31,992 nucleotides of DNA from an uncultured Blastocatellia bacterium (lineage in GTDB: Bacteria > Acidobacteriota > Blastocatellia > Pyrinomonadales > Pyrinomonadaceae). This document shows positions 8,400 to 18,100 of this stretch, one piece after another. Under the pieces are notes generated by a model. That model did no database searches. It had not been told where the DNA came from and saw only the letters and a program-made list of their open reading frames with translations. The translations under genes and the position numbers were made by a program. The stretch is from the NCBI GenBank assembly GCA_946480785.1, contig CAMLLD010000076.1, forward strand, positions 1 through 31,992, in the 5' to 3' direction. The first letter of the stretch is position 1. Every line of letters begins with the position of its first letter.

Positions 8400-9239
8400 A
8401 TGAGTACAGAAACCGGCGCCGCGCTTCCGATCACCGAACAAGAGAATCCCCGATCGCAGAACCTGAGTTCTCAGTCTGCGCGCGAGATAGTCGCGCTGAT
8501 GAACGCGGAAGATGCGACGGTCGCGGCGGCGGTTGAGCGCGTGCTTGATGATGTGGCGCGCGCGATAGAGGAAACGGTGGCGAGACTGCGCGCCGGCGGA
8601 AGGCTTTTTTATATAGGAACGGGGACGTCGGGTCGTTTAGGAGTGCTTGATGCTTCGGAGTGCCCGCCGACGTTTGGTGTTTCGCCGGAGTTGGTCCAGG
8701 GTGTGATCGCTGGTGGTTACGACGCGTGCTATCGCGCGGTTGAAGCATCGGAGGACGATGAGAGCGCCGCCGGGACTGATCTACAGCAGCGGCATTTAAC
8801 GGATAAAGATGTGGTGGTTGGGATTGCGGCTTCGGGTAAGACGCCGTACACGGTCGGGGCAGTGAAATACGCGCGTTCGCTGGGGGCGTTCGCAGTTGCT
8901 TTGACGTGTGTGCCCGATTCGCCGATCACGCGCGTGGCTGAGTTGAGCATCGTGCCGGTGGTTGGGCCAGAAGTGTTGACTGGTTCGAGTCGACTCAAAG
9001 CCGGGACGGCGCAGAAGATGGTGCTCAATATGATCTCAACCGCAACGATGGTCGGTCTCGGATATGTGAGCGGCAATCGCATGTCCAACATGCAGGCGCG
9101 CAACACGAAGTTGCGTGAGCGCGCGGTGCGGATCATTATGGCTGAATCAACCCTGGACCAGGCGTCGGCAACACGAGAACTCGAAGCTTCTGGTTGGAAC
9201 GTTCGCCAGACGATCGAGCGCCTGAAAGCTTCTAAATGA
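8400..9239 (+). CDS. murQ: N-acetylmuramic acid 6-phosphate etherase
   Basis: MurQ, 279 residues: cleaves the lactyl ether of MurNAc-6-phosphate to give GlcNAc-6-phosphate and D-lactate in the cytoplasm. The SIS-fold signature GTGTSGRLGVLDASECPPT (from residue 73) holds one catalytic Glu in ASECPPT; the second conserved acidic region is EASEDDE (115-121). IAASGKTPYTVGAVKYAR and GSSRLKAGTAQKMVLN are also typical. The C-terminal 50 residues form the small helical domain common to the family (STLDQASATRELEASG). Stop and next start overlap as ATGA, so it is translationally coupled to the symporter. Identification is secure. Confidence 0.96.
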   Translation: MSTETGAALPITEQENPRSQNLSSQSAREIVALMNAEDATVAAAVERVLDDVARAIEETVARLRAGGRLFYIGTGTSGRLGVLDASECPPTFGVSPELVQGVIAGGYDACYRAVEASEDDESAAGTDLQQRHLTDKDVVVGIAASGKTPYTVGAVKYARSLGAFAVALTCVPDSPITRVAELSIVPVVGPEVLTGSSRLKAGTAQKMVLNMISTATMVGLGYVSGNRMSNMQARNTKLRERAVRIIMAESTLDQASATRELEASGWNVRQTIERLKASK

Positions 9240-10747
9240 AAGCTCTCGATCTCATCATCATCTTCGGCTACCTGATCGGGATTGTCCTGTTTGGCACGTG
9301 GTTCGGACGCAAGCAGGAGACGACCAGCGACTACTTTCTCGGCGATCGATCGGTGCCGTGGTGGGCCGTCGCGTTCTCGATCGTTGCGACAGAAACTTCG
9401 ACGATCACTTTCATCTCCGTGCCCGGAATCGCGTTCGCGCGCGCGGGAAATTTTCAGTTTCTACAGCTCGTCTTTGGCTATCTGCTCGGCCGCGTTGTTA
9501 TCTCGATCCTCTTTATACCGTCTTACTTCCGCGGCGAGTTGTTGACCGTCTATCAACTACTCGACCGGCGTTTCGGCGGCAAGATCAAGATGCTCGCGGC
9601 GTCACTGTTCGTTGTGATGCGCAACATCGCGGACGGCATTCGACTGTTGCTCACGGCGATCGTGCTCGCGGCGGTCTACACTTCGTTTCAACCCGGCGCA
9701 AACGTGGAAGCGATCACAGTCGGCTCGATCGTGCTCATCGGCCTCGCGATGATCATCTTCACGTACTTCGGTGGCATGGAAGCGGTGATCTGGGTCGAAG
9801 TGGTCCAACTCGGGATCTACATCGCGGGTGCGCTCGCGGCGGCGATCATCCTGGTGAATTCGATTGACGGTGGTCTTTCCGCGGCAAACGCGCTCGCGGA
9901 GCAGTACGGGAAGTACTCGGTTTTCGACTTCGCTTTCGATTACACGAAGACGTACACGTTCTGGTCGGGACTCATCGGCGGCTGCTTCCTGACGATGAGC
10001 ACGCACGGCACCGATCAGTACCTGGTCCAGCGTTATCTCTGCACCGATCGCCCGCGTTCGGCGACGATCGCGTTGCTGACGAGCGGCGCGATCGTGCTCG
10101 CGCAGTTCATCGGGTTTCTTTTCATCGGCGTGTTGCTGTTCGCGTTCTATCACCCGTTCACCGATCCCGGTTACGCCGGCGCGGCTTCGGCTTCGTTTCC
10201 ATTCACGAGCGGCGACCGCGTTTTCCCCGACTTCATCACGAAGCACATGCCGAGTGGATTGTCGGGCCTCGTTGTGGCCGCGATCTTTGCGGCGGCGATG
10301 TCGTCGTCGCTCAACTCAATCGCCGCTACGGCGGTTAACGATCTCTACAAACCGTTTCGACCCGCGCGCAGTGACAAGCATTACCTGCGCGTCTCTCATG
10401 TGCTGACGTTGCTTTGGGGGGTGGTGCAGATCGGCGTTGCGTTGGCGGTGCGCAACCAACCCGGTTCGGCACTGAACAAAGCGTTGTCAGTGGCGTCGCT
10501 GATCAACGGTCCGATACTCGGCGTGTTTCTGGTCGGCACGTTTTTGCGTCGCGTCAGTCAGCCACCGGCGTTGATCGGGATGATCGTGAGCAGCGTGGTG
10601 ATGCTTTACGTCTTTTTCGTGCGCACCGAGATCGCGTGGACGTGGTACGTCTTCATCGGCAGTTTAATTACGTTCGTGGTGTCGTGGGCTGCGAGTTTTG
10701 CCTTCGCGCCCGCGCCAGCGGAGATGGGTGATGAACTCTCGCTTTAG
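9236..10747 (+). CDS. Sodium:solute symporter (SSS family), likely amino-sugar uptake
   Basis: Inner-membrane transporter, 503 residues, with about 13 hydrophobic segments starting with LIIIFGYLIGIVLFGTWFG at residue 6. SSS-family features are the DYFLGDRSVPWWAVAFS region after helix 1, ATETSTITFISVPG in helix 2, and GGMEAVIWVEVVQ before helix 6. The start overlaps the murQ stop by four bases. Sitting between murQ and exported NagZ/NamZ-type enzymes, it most probably imports MurNAc and/or GlcNAc with sodium, replacing the PTS transporter MurP of Bacillus; that substrate is inferred from context. Its last codons (GATGAACTCTCGC) are echoed by the start of the next gene (GATGAACTTTCGC). Confidence 0.9.
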   Translation: MKALDLIIIFGYLIGIVLFGTWFGRKQETTSDYFLGDRSVPWWAVAFSIVATETSTITFISVPGIAFARAGNFQFLQLVFGYLLGRVVISILFIPSYFRGELLTVYQLLDRRFGGKIKMLAASLFVVMRNIADGIRLLLTAIVLAAVYTSFQPGANVEAITVGSIVLIGLAMIIFTYFGGMEAVIWVEVVQLGIYIAGALAAAIILVNSIDGGLSAANALAEQYGKYSVFDFAFDYTKTYTFWSGLIGGCFLTMSTHGTDQYLVQRYLCTDRPRSATIALLTSGAIVLAQFIGFLFIGVLLFAFYHPFTDPGYAGAASASFPFTSGDRVFPDFITKHMPSGLSGLVVAAIFAAAMSSSLNSIAATAVNDLYKPFRPARSDKHYLRVSHVLTLLWGVVQIGVALAVRNQPGSALNKALSVASLINGPILGVFLVGTFLRRVSQPPALIGMIVSSVVMLYVFFVRTEIAWTWYVFIGSLITFVVSWAASFAFAPAPAEMGDELSL

Positions 10748-10760
10748 GATGAACTTTTAG

Positions 10761-12614
10761 ATGAACTTTCGCTTGCGGGTCAATCCTTGTCTTTTATCCC
10801 TTTTACTGGTGCTTGCGCTTGGTCTTTCTTCGCTTCCAGTAAGAGCGCAGAAGCCGTACAAACGCGAACCGTCACCAGCCGCGCTGAAGTGGGCCAACGA
10901 ACAACTCAAGCGCATGTCCCTCGACGAGAAAATCGGACAACTGATCTCCGTCGGCCTCAACGCCACGTTCCTGAACCAGGACTCCGACGCCTATCGCACT
11001 CTCAAACACTACATCGAAGACGACAAAATCGGCGGCCTCGTCCTCTTTCGCGGCCCGGTCTACGAATCCGTAATCCTAGTCAATCGCCTGCAGCAACTCG
11101 CGAAATATCCCCTCCTGATTTCGGCGGATCTCGAGGCCGGCGCCGGTATGCGCTTCGACGACACAGTCAACTTTCCCTGGAACATGGCCGTCGCCGCGAC
11201 CGGCAACCCTGACTACGCGCGTCGCCAAGGCGAAATCACCGCTCGCGAAGCGCGCGCCCTCGGTGTGCAACAGATCTTCGCGCCTGTCGTCGACGTCAAC
11301 AACAACGCTGCGAATCCCGTGATCAACGTGCGTTCGTACGGTGAAGACCCGGCCGAGGTCGCACGCTTCGCCGCCGCGTTTACCGAAGGCGCGCAAGCGG
11401 CGGGCGTGATCGCTACCGCGAAACACTTTCCCGGCCACGGCGACACCGCCGTCGATTCACATCGCGGTCTCCCGGAGATCAACGTCGGCCGCGAGCGACT
11501 CAACACAGTCGAGTTCGTTCCCTTCAAAGCCGCGGTCAACGCGGGCGTCGGCGCAGTGATGACGGGCCACATCGCATTGCCGCAGATCGATCCGACAGCG
11601 ATCAAGCCTTTGCCGCGCGACGTGAAGAGCAAACCAATCGACACCGACGAAGCCGGCGAGATCATCGAAGAGAAAGCGACGATGCCCGCGACGATGTCAC
11701 CCGTGATGGGCCACATCCTGCGCAGCGATCTGAATTTTCGGGGAATGATCGTTACCGACGCGCTGAGCATGAGCGGCCTGACGATCTATTTCACGCAGGA
11801 AGAAGCAGCCGTGCGCGCGCTCGAAGCCGGCGCCGACATGCTGCTGAAACCGGCCGACGTAGATGCTGCGTTTCGCGGTGTGCGGGACGCGGTGAAGAGC
11901 GGACGCATTAATGAGACTCGCGTTGAAGAGTCGGCGCGCCGCATACTCACCGCGAAGTATGACCTCGGCCTCGTCGAACAGCGACTCACGCCGATCGATT
12001 CGATCGACCGCGTCGTCGGCAGCAAAGACGTGGTCGCGCTCGCAACCGAGATTGCCGAACACGCGATCACGCTCGTGCGCAACGAAGACAAGCTCGTGCC
12101 GCTGAAGAACCTCAAACCGGAAACGAAAATTTTCAATCTCGCGATCACCAACGGTGACGATCGGCTTTGGGTCTCGAACCCGTTCGTCGCGCAGCTTGCG
12201 AGTAGTGGCGTGAAGGTTGAAACAATCGTGCTCGACGAGCGCTCGAGCGACAAGGAAGTGCAGAAGGCGATCGAGCGCGCGAAGGCGGCCGATCTCGTCA
12301 TTGCTTCGTTGTACGGCCGCGTTCGTTCGGGACAGGTGTCGAGCGTGGGAGTTCCGAATGCGGGCGCGCGAGCGCTAAACAATTTGCTCGCGGCCCACGA
12401 ACCCATAATCGGGATCAGTTTCGGCAATCCCTACGTCCTGCAGAGTTTTCCGGATTTGCAAACATACCTCGTCGCTTACGGCGACATGCCGAGTTTGCAG
12501 CAAGCCATGGGGCGTGCTCTGCTAGGTGAGATCGACATCACGGGTAAGCTGCCGATCTCGCTACCCGGGTTATATCCGCGCGGAACAGGCATTCAGGTTA
12601 AGGCGAGTAAATGA
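10761..12614 (+). CDS. nagZ: Exported GH3 beta-N-acetylhexosaminidase (NagZ-like)
   Basis: Glycoside hydrolase family 3 enzyme, 617 residues, removing terminal beta-GlcNAc from peptidoglycan fragments. A signal peptide covers about 1-29 (hydrophobic LLSLLLVLALGLSSLPVRA), so it acts outside the cytoplasm, unlike E. coli NagZ. The NagZ hallmark KHFPGHGDTAVDSH is at 221-234; Asp232 and His234 form the Asp-His acid/base dyad, and IVTDALSMSG carries the nucleophile Asp333. After residue 400 a second alpha/beta domain of GH3_C type follows, as in two-domain Bacillus NagZ. The start is the ATG at 10761; an ATG at 10749 runs into a stop after three codons. The end overlaps the next gene (ATGA). Enzyme class is secure. 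Confidence 0.93.
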   Translation: MNFRLRVNPCLLSLLLVLALGLSSLPVRAQKPYKREPSPAALKWANEQLKRMSLDEKIGQLISVGLNATFLNQDSDAYRTLKHYIEDDKIGGLVLFRGPVYESVILVNRLQQLAKYPLLISADLEAGAGMRFDDTVNFPWNMAVAATGNPDYARRQGEITAREARALGVQQIFAPVVDVNNNAANPVINVRSYGEDPAEVARFAAAFTEGAQAAGVIATAKHFPGHGDTAVDSHRGLPEINVGRERLNTVEFVPFKAAVNAGVGAVMTGHIALPQIDPTAIKPLPRDVKSKPIDTDEAGEIIEEKATMPATMSPVMGHILRSDLNFRGMIVTDALSMSGLTIYFTQEEAAVRALEAGADMLLKPADVDAAFRGVRDAVKSGRINETRVEESARRILTAKYDLGLVEQRLTPIDSIDRVVGSKDVVALATEIAEHAITLVRNEDKLVPLKNLKPETKIFNLAITNGDDRLWVSNPFVAQLASSGVKVETIVLDERSSDKEVQKAIERAKAADLVIASLYGRVRSGQVSSVGVPNAGARALNNLLAAHEPIIGISFGNPYVLQSFPDLQTYLVAYGDMPSLQQAMGRALLGEIDITGKLPISLPGLYPRGTGIQVKASK

Positions 12615-15055
12615 TCAGACACTTCGCCAAGCTCTTAGTAGTTGTCATCGTCGTGGCCCAGACCACGTTGGGCCAACTGCCGTTTGCGAAACCTGAGTCT
12701 GTCGCGGTCTCGTCGGCGCGGCTCGCGCAAATGGACGCCGCGATCAACAGCGAGATCGCGCAACATCATTTACCGGGCGCGGTGGTCCTCGTCGGACGCA
12801 AAGGCCGCGTGATCTGGCAAAGGGCTTACGGCGCTCGCGCCGTCGAACCGGCGCGAGAAGCGATGACGGTCGACACGATCTTCGATCTCGCGAGCCTCAC
12901 GAAAGTCGTAGCTACTGCGACGAGCATCATGATTCTCATTGAGCGCGGAAAGGTTCGGCTTGCTGATCCGGCCTCAACTTACATTCCCGAACTCAAAGGC
13001 GAGGGCAGGGAAAAGGTCACGATCGAAGAACTGCTGACGCATCGCTCCGGCTACGCGCCCGATTTCGATCTGCGCGAACGCTGGACCGGTTACGACGAAG
13101 CAATCAAGCACCTGATCAAAGAGCCGTTGCGCAATCCGCCGGGCACTCGTTTCGTTTACAGCGACATCAATTACATCACGCTCGGTGAAGTCGTGAAGCG
13201 CGTGAGCGGCATCCCGCTCGATCAGTTTGCGCAGCAGAATATCTTTCAGCCGCTCGGCATGCGCGACACCGGTTTTCGCCCCAGCGCCGCTTTGCGCGCG
13301 CGCATCGCGCCGACTGAAAACCGGCGCGGCCAGTTGAGCTACCTAGGGGACACGGCCACCAACATCGGCGCTGAAGGCGACGTCTGGCTGCGCGGCCAGG
13401 TTCACGATCCGACGTCGTATCGAATGGGCGGCGTCGCCGGACATGCCGGTCTTTTCTCGACTGCGAAGGATCTCGCGATCTATTGCCAGATGATTTTGAA
13501 CGGCGGCGAATACAACGGCGTTCGTGTTCTGTCACCGCTATCCGTCGCTGAAATGACTCGGCCGCGCATCGTCTCAAGCACCGGCGCCACGCGCGGTCTC
13601 GGCTGGGACATCAACACGAGCTTCTCCAGCAATCGCGGCGAACTCTTCCCGCTCGGCTCGTTTGGTCACACGGGTTTCACCGGCACGTCGCTCTGGATCG
13701 ATCCCGCGAGCCAGATGTTCGTCATCTTTCTCAGCAACCGCGTGCATCCCGACGGCAAAGGCGACGTTGGACCATTGCGCAGCCGCGTCGCTTCGATCGT
13801 CGCCGGCGCGATCACCGACACGTCCGTGGCCCAACACGCGCGCGAGCAATCGGCAAACTACTACGCCGAGATCGTCAAAGCACTCCAGCAGTTTTCATCG
13901 CGCAACGACGGCACCGCTTCGTCCGTAAAAGTCCTGACCGGCATCGACGTGCTCGAACGCGACAACTTCAAACCACTCGCCGGACTCCGTCTTGGTCTCA
14001 TCACGAACCACACCGGCCGCAATCGCGAAGGACGCCAAACGATCGACGTGCTGAACAAAGCGCCCGGCGTAAAGCTCGTCGCACTCTTCTCACCCGAACA
14101 TGGCATTCGTGGTCTCGCCGATGAAAAAGTAAGCGACTCAAAAGACGACGCGACCGGCCTGCCGATCTATTCGCTTTACGGCGAGACGCGCCGGCCCAAA
14201 CCGGAGCAGCTCAAAGATCTCGACGCGCTTGTTTACGACATTCAGGACGTCGGCGTGCGTTTCTACACTTACATCTCGACGCTCGGTTACGTGCTCGAAG
14301 AAGCAGCGAAAGCGAAACTTCCCGTCTTCGTACTTGATCGACCGAATCCCATCGACGGCGTCGACGTCGAGGGCCCGATCGCCGACAGCGACAAGCTTTC
14401 GTTCACTTCGTATCACACGATCCCGACACGTCACGGACTCACGATCGGCGAGTTGGCCCAACTCTTCAACCGGCAGCGAAACATCGGCGCGGACGTGCGC
14501 GTGATCAAAATGGACGGTTGGCGGCGCTCGATGTGGTTTGACGAAACAAATCTTACCTGGATCAATCCGTCGCCGAACATGCGCAGTCTCACTGAAGCGA
14601 CGCTTTATCCGGGCGTTGGTTTGTTGGAGACGACGAACGTTTCCGTCGGCCGCGGCACTGACACGCCGTTTGAGATCGTCGGCGCGCCGTGGATTCAGGG
14701 CGACAAGCTCGCCGACTTTTTGAACCTGCGCGGCATTCCCGGCGTGCGCTTCGTGCCGCTGCGCTTCACGCCCAATGCGTCGGCCTTTAAAGGCGAGCAA
14801 TGTGGCGGCGTGAACATCATCGTCACGGATCGCGTCGCGTTTCGACCGTTGCTGACGGGAATCGAAATGGCGCTCGCGTTGCGGCAGATGTATCCGAACG
14901 ACTGGAAGATCGACAGTTACCTGCGACTACTCGTTAATGCCGACACGCTCGAGCGCATCAAGCGCGGCGAGAGTGCGCGCGACATCGTTGCTTCATGGAA
15001 CACGTCGCTACAGGAGTTTCGCCGCGCACGCGCTGAGATCCTGCTCTACAATTAG
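12611..15055 (+). CDS. namZ: Fusion: AmiE-like serine hydrolase + NamZ (DUF1343, GH171) exo-muramidase
   Basis: Two-domain exported protein of 814 residues with a signal peptide (1-21, LLVVVIVVAQTTLG). Domain 1 (about 25-400) is a class C beta-lactamase-fold hydrolase: SLTK with Ser95 and Lys98, YSD at 183-185, HTG at 353-355. B. subtilis AmiE (YbbE), an N-acetylmuramyl-L-alanine amidase, is of this fold and lies beside nagZ and namZ. Domain 2 (about 440-814) is DUF1343, now NamZ/GH171, which releases MurNAc from non-reducing ends; VLTGIDVLE, GLITNHTGR, FSPEHGIRG, YDIQDVGVRFYTYI and DRPNPI are typical. A low-complexity linker joins them at 400-440. Together with NagZ it would strip stem peptide and free MurNAc and GlcNAc from wall fragments outside the inner membrane. 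Domain calls are firm; amidase specificity of domain 1 is inferred from the neighbourhood. Confidence 0.92.
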   Translation: MIRHFAKLLVVVIVVAQTTLGQLPFAKPESVAVSSARLAQMDAAINSEIAQHHLPGAVVLVGRKGRVIWQRAYGARAVEPAREAMTVDTIFDLASLTKVVATATSIMILIERGKVRLADPASTYIPELKGEGREKVTIEELLTHRSGYAPDFDLRERWTGYDEAIKHLIKEPLRNPPGTRFVYSDINYITLGEVVKRVSGIPLDQFAQQNIFQPLGMRDTGFRPSAALRARIAPTENRRGQLSYLGDTATNIGAEGDVWLRGQVHDPTSYRMGGVAGHAGLFSTAKDLAIYCQMILNGGEYNGVRVLSPLSVAEMTRPRIVSSTGATRGLGWDINTSFSSNRGELFPLGSFGHTGFTGTSLWIDPASQMFVIFLSNRVHPDGKGDVGPLRSRVASIVAGAITDTSVAQHAREQSANYYAEIVKALQQFSSRNDGTASSVKVLTGIDVLERDNFKPLAGLRLGLITNHTGRNREGRQTIDVLNKAPGVKLVALFSPEHGIRGLADEKVSDSKDDATGLPIYSLYGETRRPKPEQLKDLDALVYDIQDVGVRFYTYISTLGYVLEEAAKAKLPVFVLDRPNPIDGVDVEGPIADSDKLSFTSYHTIPTRHGLTIGELAQLFNRQRNIGADVRVIKMDGWRRSMWFDETNLTWINPSPNMRSLTEATLYPGVGLLETTNVSVGRGTDTPFEIVGAPWIQGDKLADFLNLRGIPGVRFVPLRFTPNASAFKGEQCGGVNIIVTDRVAFRPLLTGIEMALALRQMYPNDWKIDSYLRLLVNADTLERIKRGESARDIVASWNTSLQEFRRARAEILLYN

Positions 15056-15186
15056 CTTCACAACTCACATCAGTCATCCTTATCAAAAGAATAAGAAACT
15101 TTAGCTACCATTATTCCGGCAACGTGACTATAATCCGCCGCGTTTTACTCAACCCCGCTTCAACAAGCCAACAATGAGAGGAAGAA
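15056..15186 (+). promoter_or_regulatory. Upstream region of the first TonB-dependent receptor
   Basis: AT-richer gap of 131 bp. It holds a perfect -10-like hexamer TATAAT at 15129-15134 but no good -35 at 16-18 bp spacing. A strong Shine-Dalgarno (GAGAGGAAG, 15175-15183) lies just before the ATG at 15187. Transcription start and regulator cannot be read from the sequence. Confidence 0.4.
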
Positions 15187-18100
15187 ATGAGAAAAGCTCC
15201 CCTTCTGTTTTTGCTCTTAACGTTCTGTCTCGTCGTGGTTGCAAACGGCCAGGGAACAACTTCACGCGTCAGCGGCAGAGTGCAGGATGCCAACGGCGCG
15301 GCGATCCCGGGCGCGTTGGTCACACTCACGAACGAGGCCACCGGAGTCTCTTTCACCGCGCAGACGAGTGATAGCGGCAGTTACGCGTTCGACCTGGTCC
15401 AGGTCGGCAACTACACCGTCTCGATCGAGAAGCAGGGTTTCAAAAAGTTCGTCAGCCAGAACAACGCCATCAATGTCAACCAACCGACGACGGTGAACGC
15501 GTCGTTGGAAACGGGCGTGGTGCAGGAGACGGTGCTCGTGCCGGCCGCGGGCGAACAAGTGCAGGTGAGCACGTCGGGAAATCTCGGCAGCACGATCGAT
15601 CAGCGCACGCTCGAGAGCCTTCCGATCGTCGGCACGCGCGGGCGCAATCCGCTCGACCTTTTGAACTTTCAACCGGGCGTTGTGTTCGGCGGCAACACCG
15701 GCGGCGCGGTCAACGTCAACGGCTCGCGCGATCGTTCGTTCAACTTCACGCTCGACGGCATCGACATCAACGAATCCACTGCCGGCGGTTCAAACTTTAC
15801 GCCGCTGCGGCCGAACCCGGATTCAGTGCAGGAGTTTCAGGTGGTGACGAGTAACTTCACCGCGGAGCTCGGACGCAGCAGCGGCGCGCAGGTAACGCTC
15901 GTCACCAAGTCCGGCTCGAACGATTTTCACGGCAACCTGTTTGAGTATTACCGCACGCCCGCGCTCGACGCGAAAGCTTATCCAACGACAATCGCCGGGC
16001 TGCCGAAAGATCAATTCGTGCAGCACATCTTCGGCGGCAGTCTCGGTGGCCCACTCTTCAATCCGGGCTTCGGCGAAGGCAGTCGCGCGGGATGGTTGCG
16101 CGACAAAGCGTTCTTCTTTGTGAACCTGCAACTGCTACGCGCGTACGACACGGCGCTCGTCACGCGCACCGTCTACACGCAACAAGCGCGACAAGGTCTG
16201 TTTCGCTACGTCGTCGGTCGCGCGAACGCGCCGGCCGGCACTTCGACCGCCGCGGTCAGCGGCAGCGGCGCTGCGTTGTTGCCGAATTGCAACGGCACGC
16301 CGCCGTCGAACGCGCCGTGTATCGCTTCATATAACATCGCGACGAATCCGACCGGCGTCGGTCTCGATCCGACGCTCGCCGGATTCATCAACGCGATGCC
16401 GCTGCCGAACAACTTCACCACCGGCGATGGCCTGAATACCGCCGGCTTCAATTTCGGATCGCCCGAGCGCGAGAAACAGTATGACTTCGTCAGCAAGTTT
16501 GATTTCAACTTGCGCAACAACAGTCTGCTCTACGTTCGTTACGCGCAGGGTAGTCAGAGCACTTTCGGCGATGCGGCAAACGCGGGCCGTCCGATCTTTC
16601 CCGGTTCGCCGAACTTCGTAGACACGGGTCGCACGCCGAAGAATCTCGCCGTCAACTGGCGCTGGTCGCCGACCGCGAACGTCACCAACGAAGCGATCTT
16701 CGGCATCAGCAAGTTTTTCTTTACGTTCGCGACGCCGTTTCCGGATCCGAATCTTCCGTTTGCCTTCATCAACGTCGCGACCGAGAACACGAACTTCACT
16801 TACAACGCGCGCGGCGTGCGCACGTTGCAGTACATCGACAACCTGACGTTCATTCACGGCTCGCACACGCTCAAGGGCGGCATCAACTTCCGCTTCAATC
16901 GCCATCGCGACGATCGCTCGAGCGTTGCGGGTTCGGCGATCGAACCAGTGGTGACGTTCAGCCGCACTGCCGCGAGTTTCAACGGCTTCAATCTGCCGGC
17001 TTCCGGCAACACCAGCATCAACTCAAACGATCTAACGCGTTTGCAAAACACAATCGTCGATGAGCTCGGCCGCGTCGGCAGCGTGTCGCAGGCGTTTGTG
17101 CTCGACCCGGGAAATCCGTCGACGTTCGCGCCCGCCGGAACACGCTGGCTCAACGAAGCAAATTACACCGAGCTCGACTTCTATTTTCAGGACAACTGGC
17201 GCATGCGGTCCAACCTCGTGTTGGATTTGGGTGTGCGTTGGGAACCGAAGTTGAAGCCGAGCGTAAACGGTCGGCCCATCCTCGTTCCCGATCAACCGGT
17301 GAAGCTTGGCGCAGCGCCGTCGAATACGTTGAAGTGGGTTGAGGGCGATCTGTTTGACAGTGACTTCAGCAAGATCATGCCCTCGGTTGGTTTTGCGTGG
17401 GATCCATTTAAGAGCGGCAAGACTTCGATTCGCGGCAACTACCGAATGGCGTCGGACCGGTTCGCTACGTTCCTGTTCGGCTCGTCGATCTTCCAAAGCA
17501 CGCCGGGCAACAACACGGCCGCAACGAACTCGACCTTCGGCGCCTCCGGTGGTCTCTATCGTAATCTTGGACCAATCATCGCCTCGTTGACGCCGACGCA
17601 AACACCTGCGCAACTGCGTCAGCCGCCTGCGTTCAGCACGAACTCCATCAGCGTGATCGATCCTGACTTGCAGTATCCGCAGGTACACGAATGGTCGTTG
17701 AGTGTGCAGCGCGAAGTCGGCAACAACGTCGTCGAAGTGAACTACATCGGCAAGCACGCGGTTCATCTGCTCGGCGGTTACAACGTGAACCAGGTGAACA
17801 TATTCGCGGGTGTGCCGAGTGTTACGAGTGAAGCGAACTTCCTCGATGCTTTCAATAAGATTCGCGCAAACTCGTCTTACAACAGCCCGCTCATCAATCT
17901 GATCATGTCGGGAAATGCAGCGAACAACGGCGGTACCGCGAGGTTCCGCGCGCTCAACACGACGAACATTCCGCAGGGCAGTGTCGCGGCCGCGGCGCTG
18001 GTGGTTTCGCAAAAGACGTGCGCGTCTGATGATGTGACTGCGGGGATTTGCACGAACGCGCAGATCGGTCGCCGGCTGCTCGATCTCTACGGTTTTCCGT

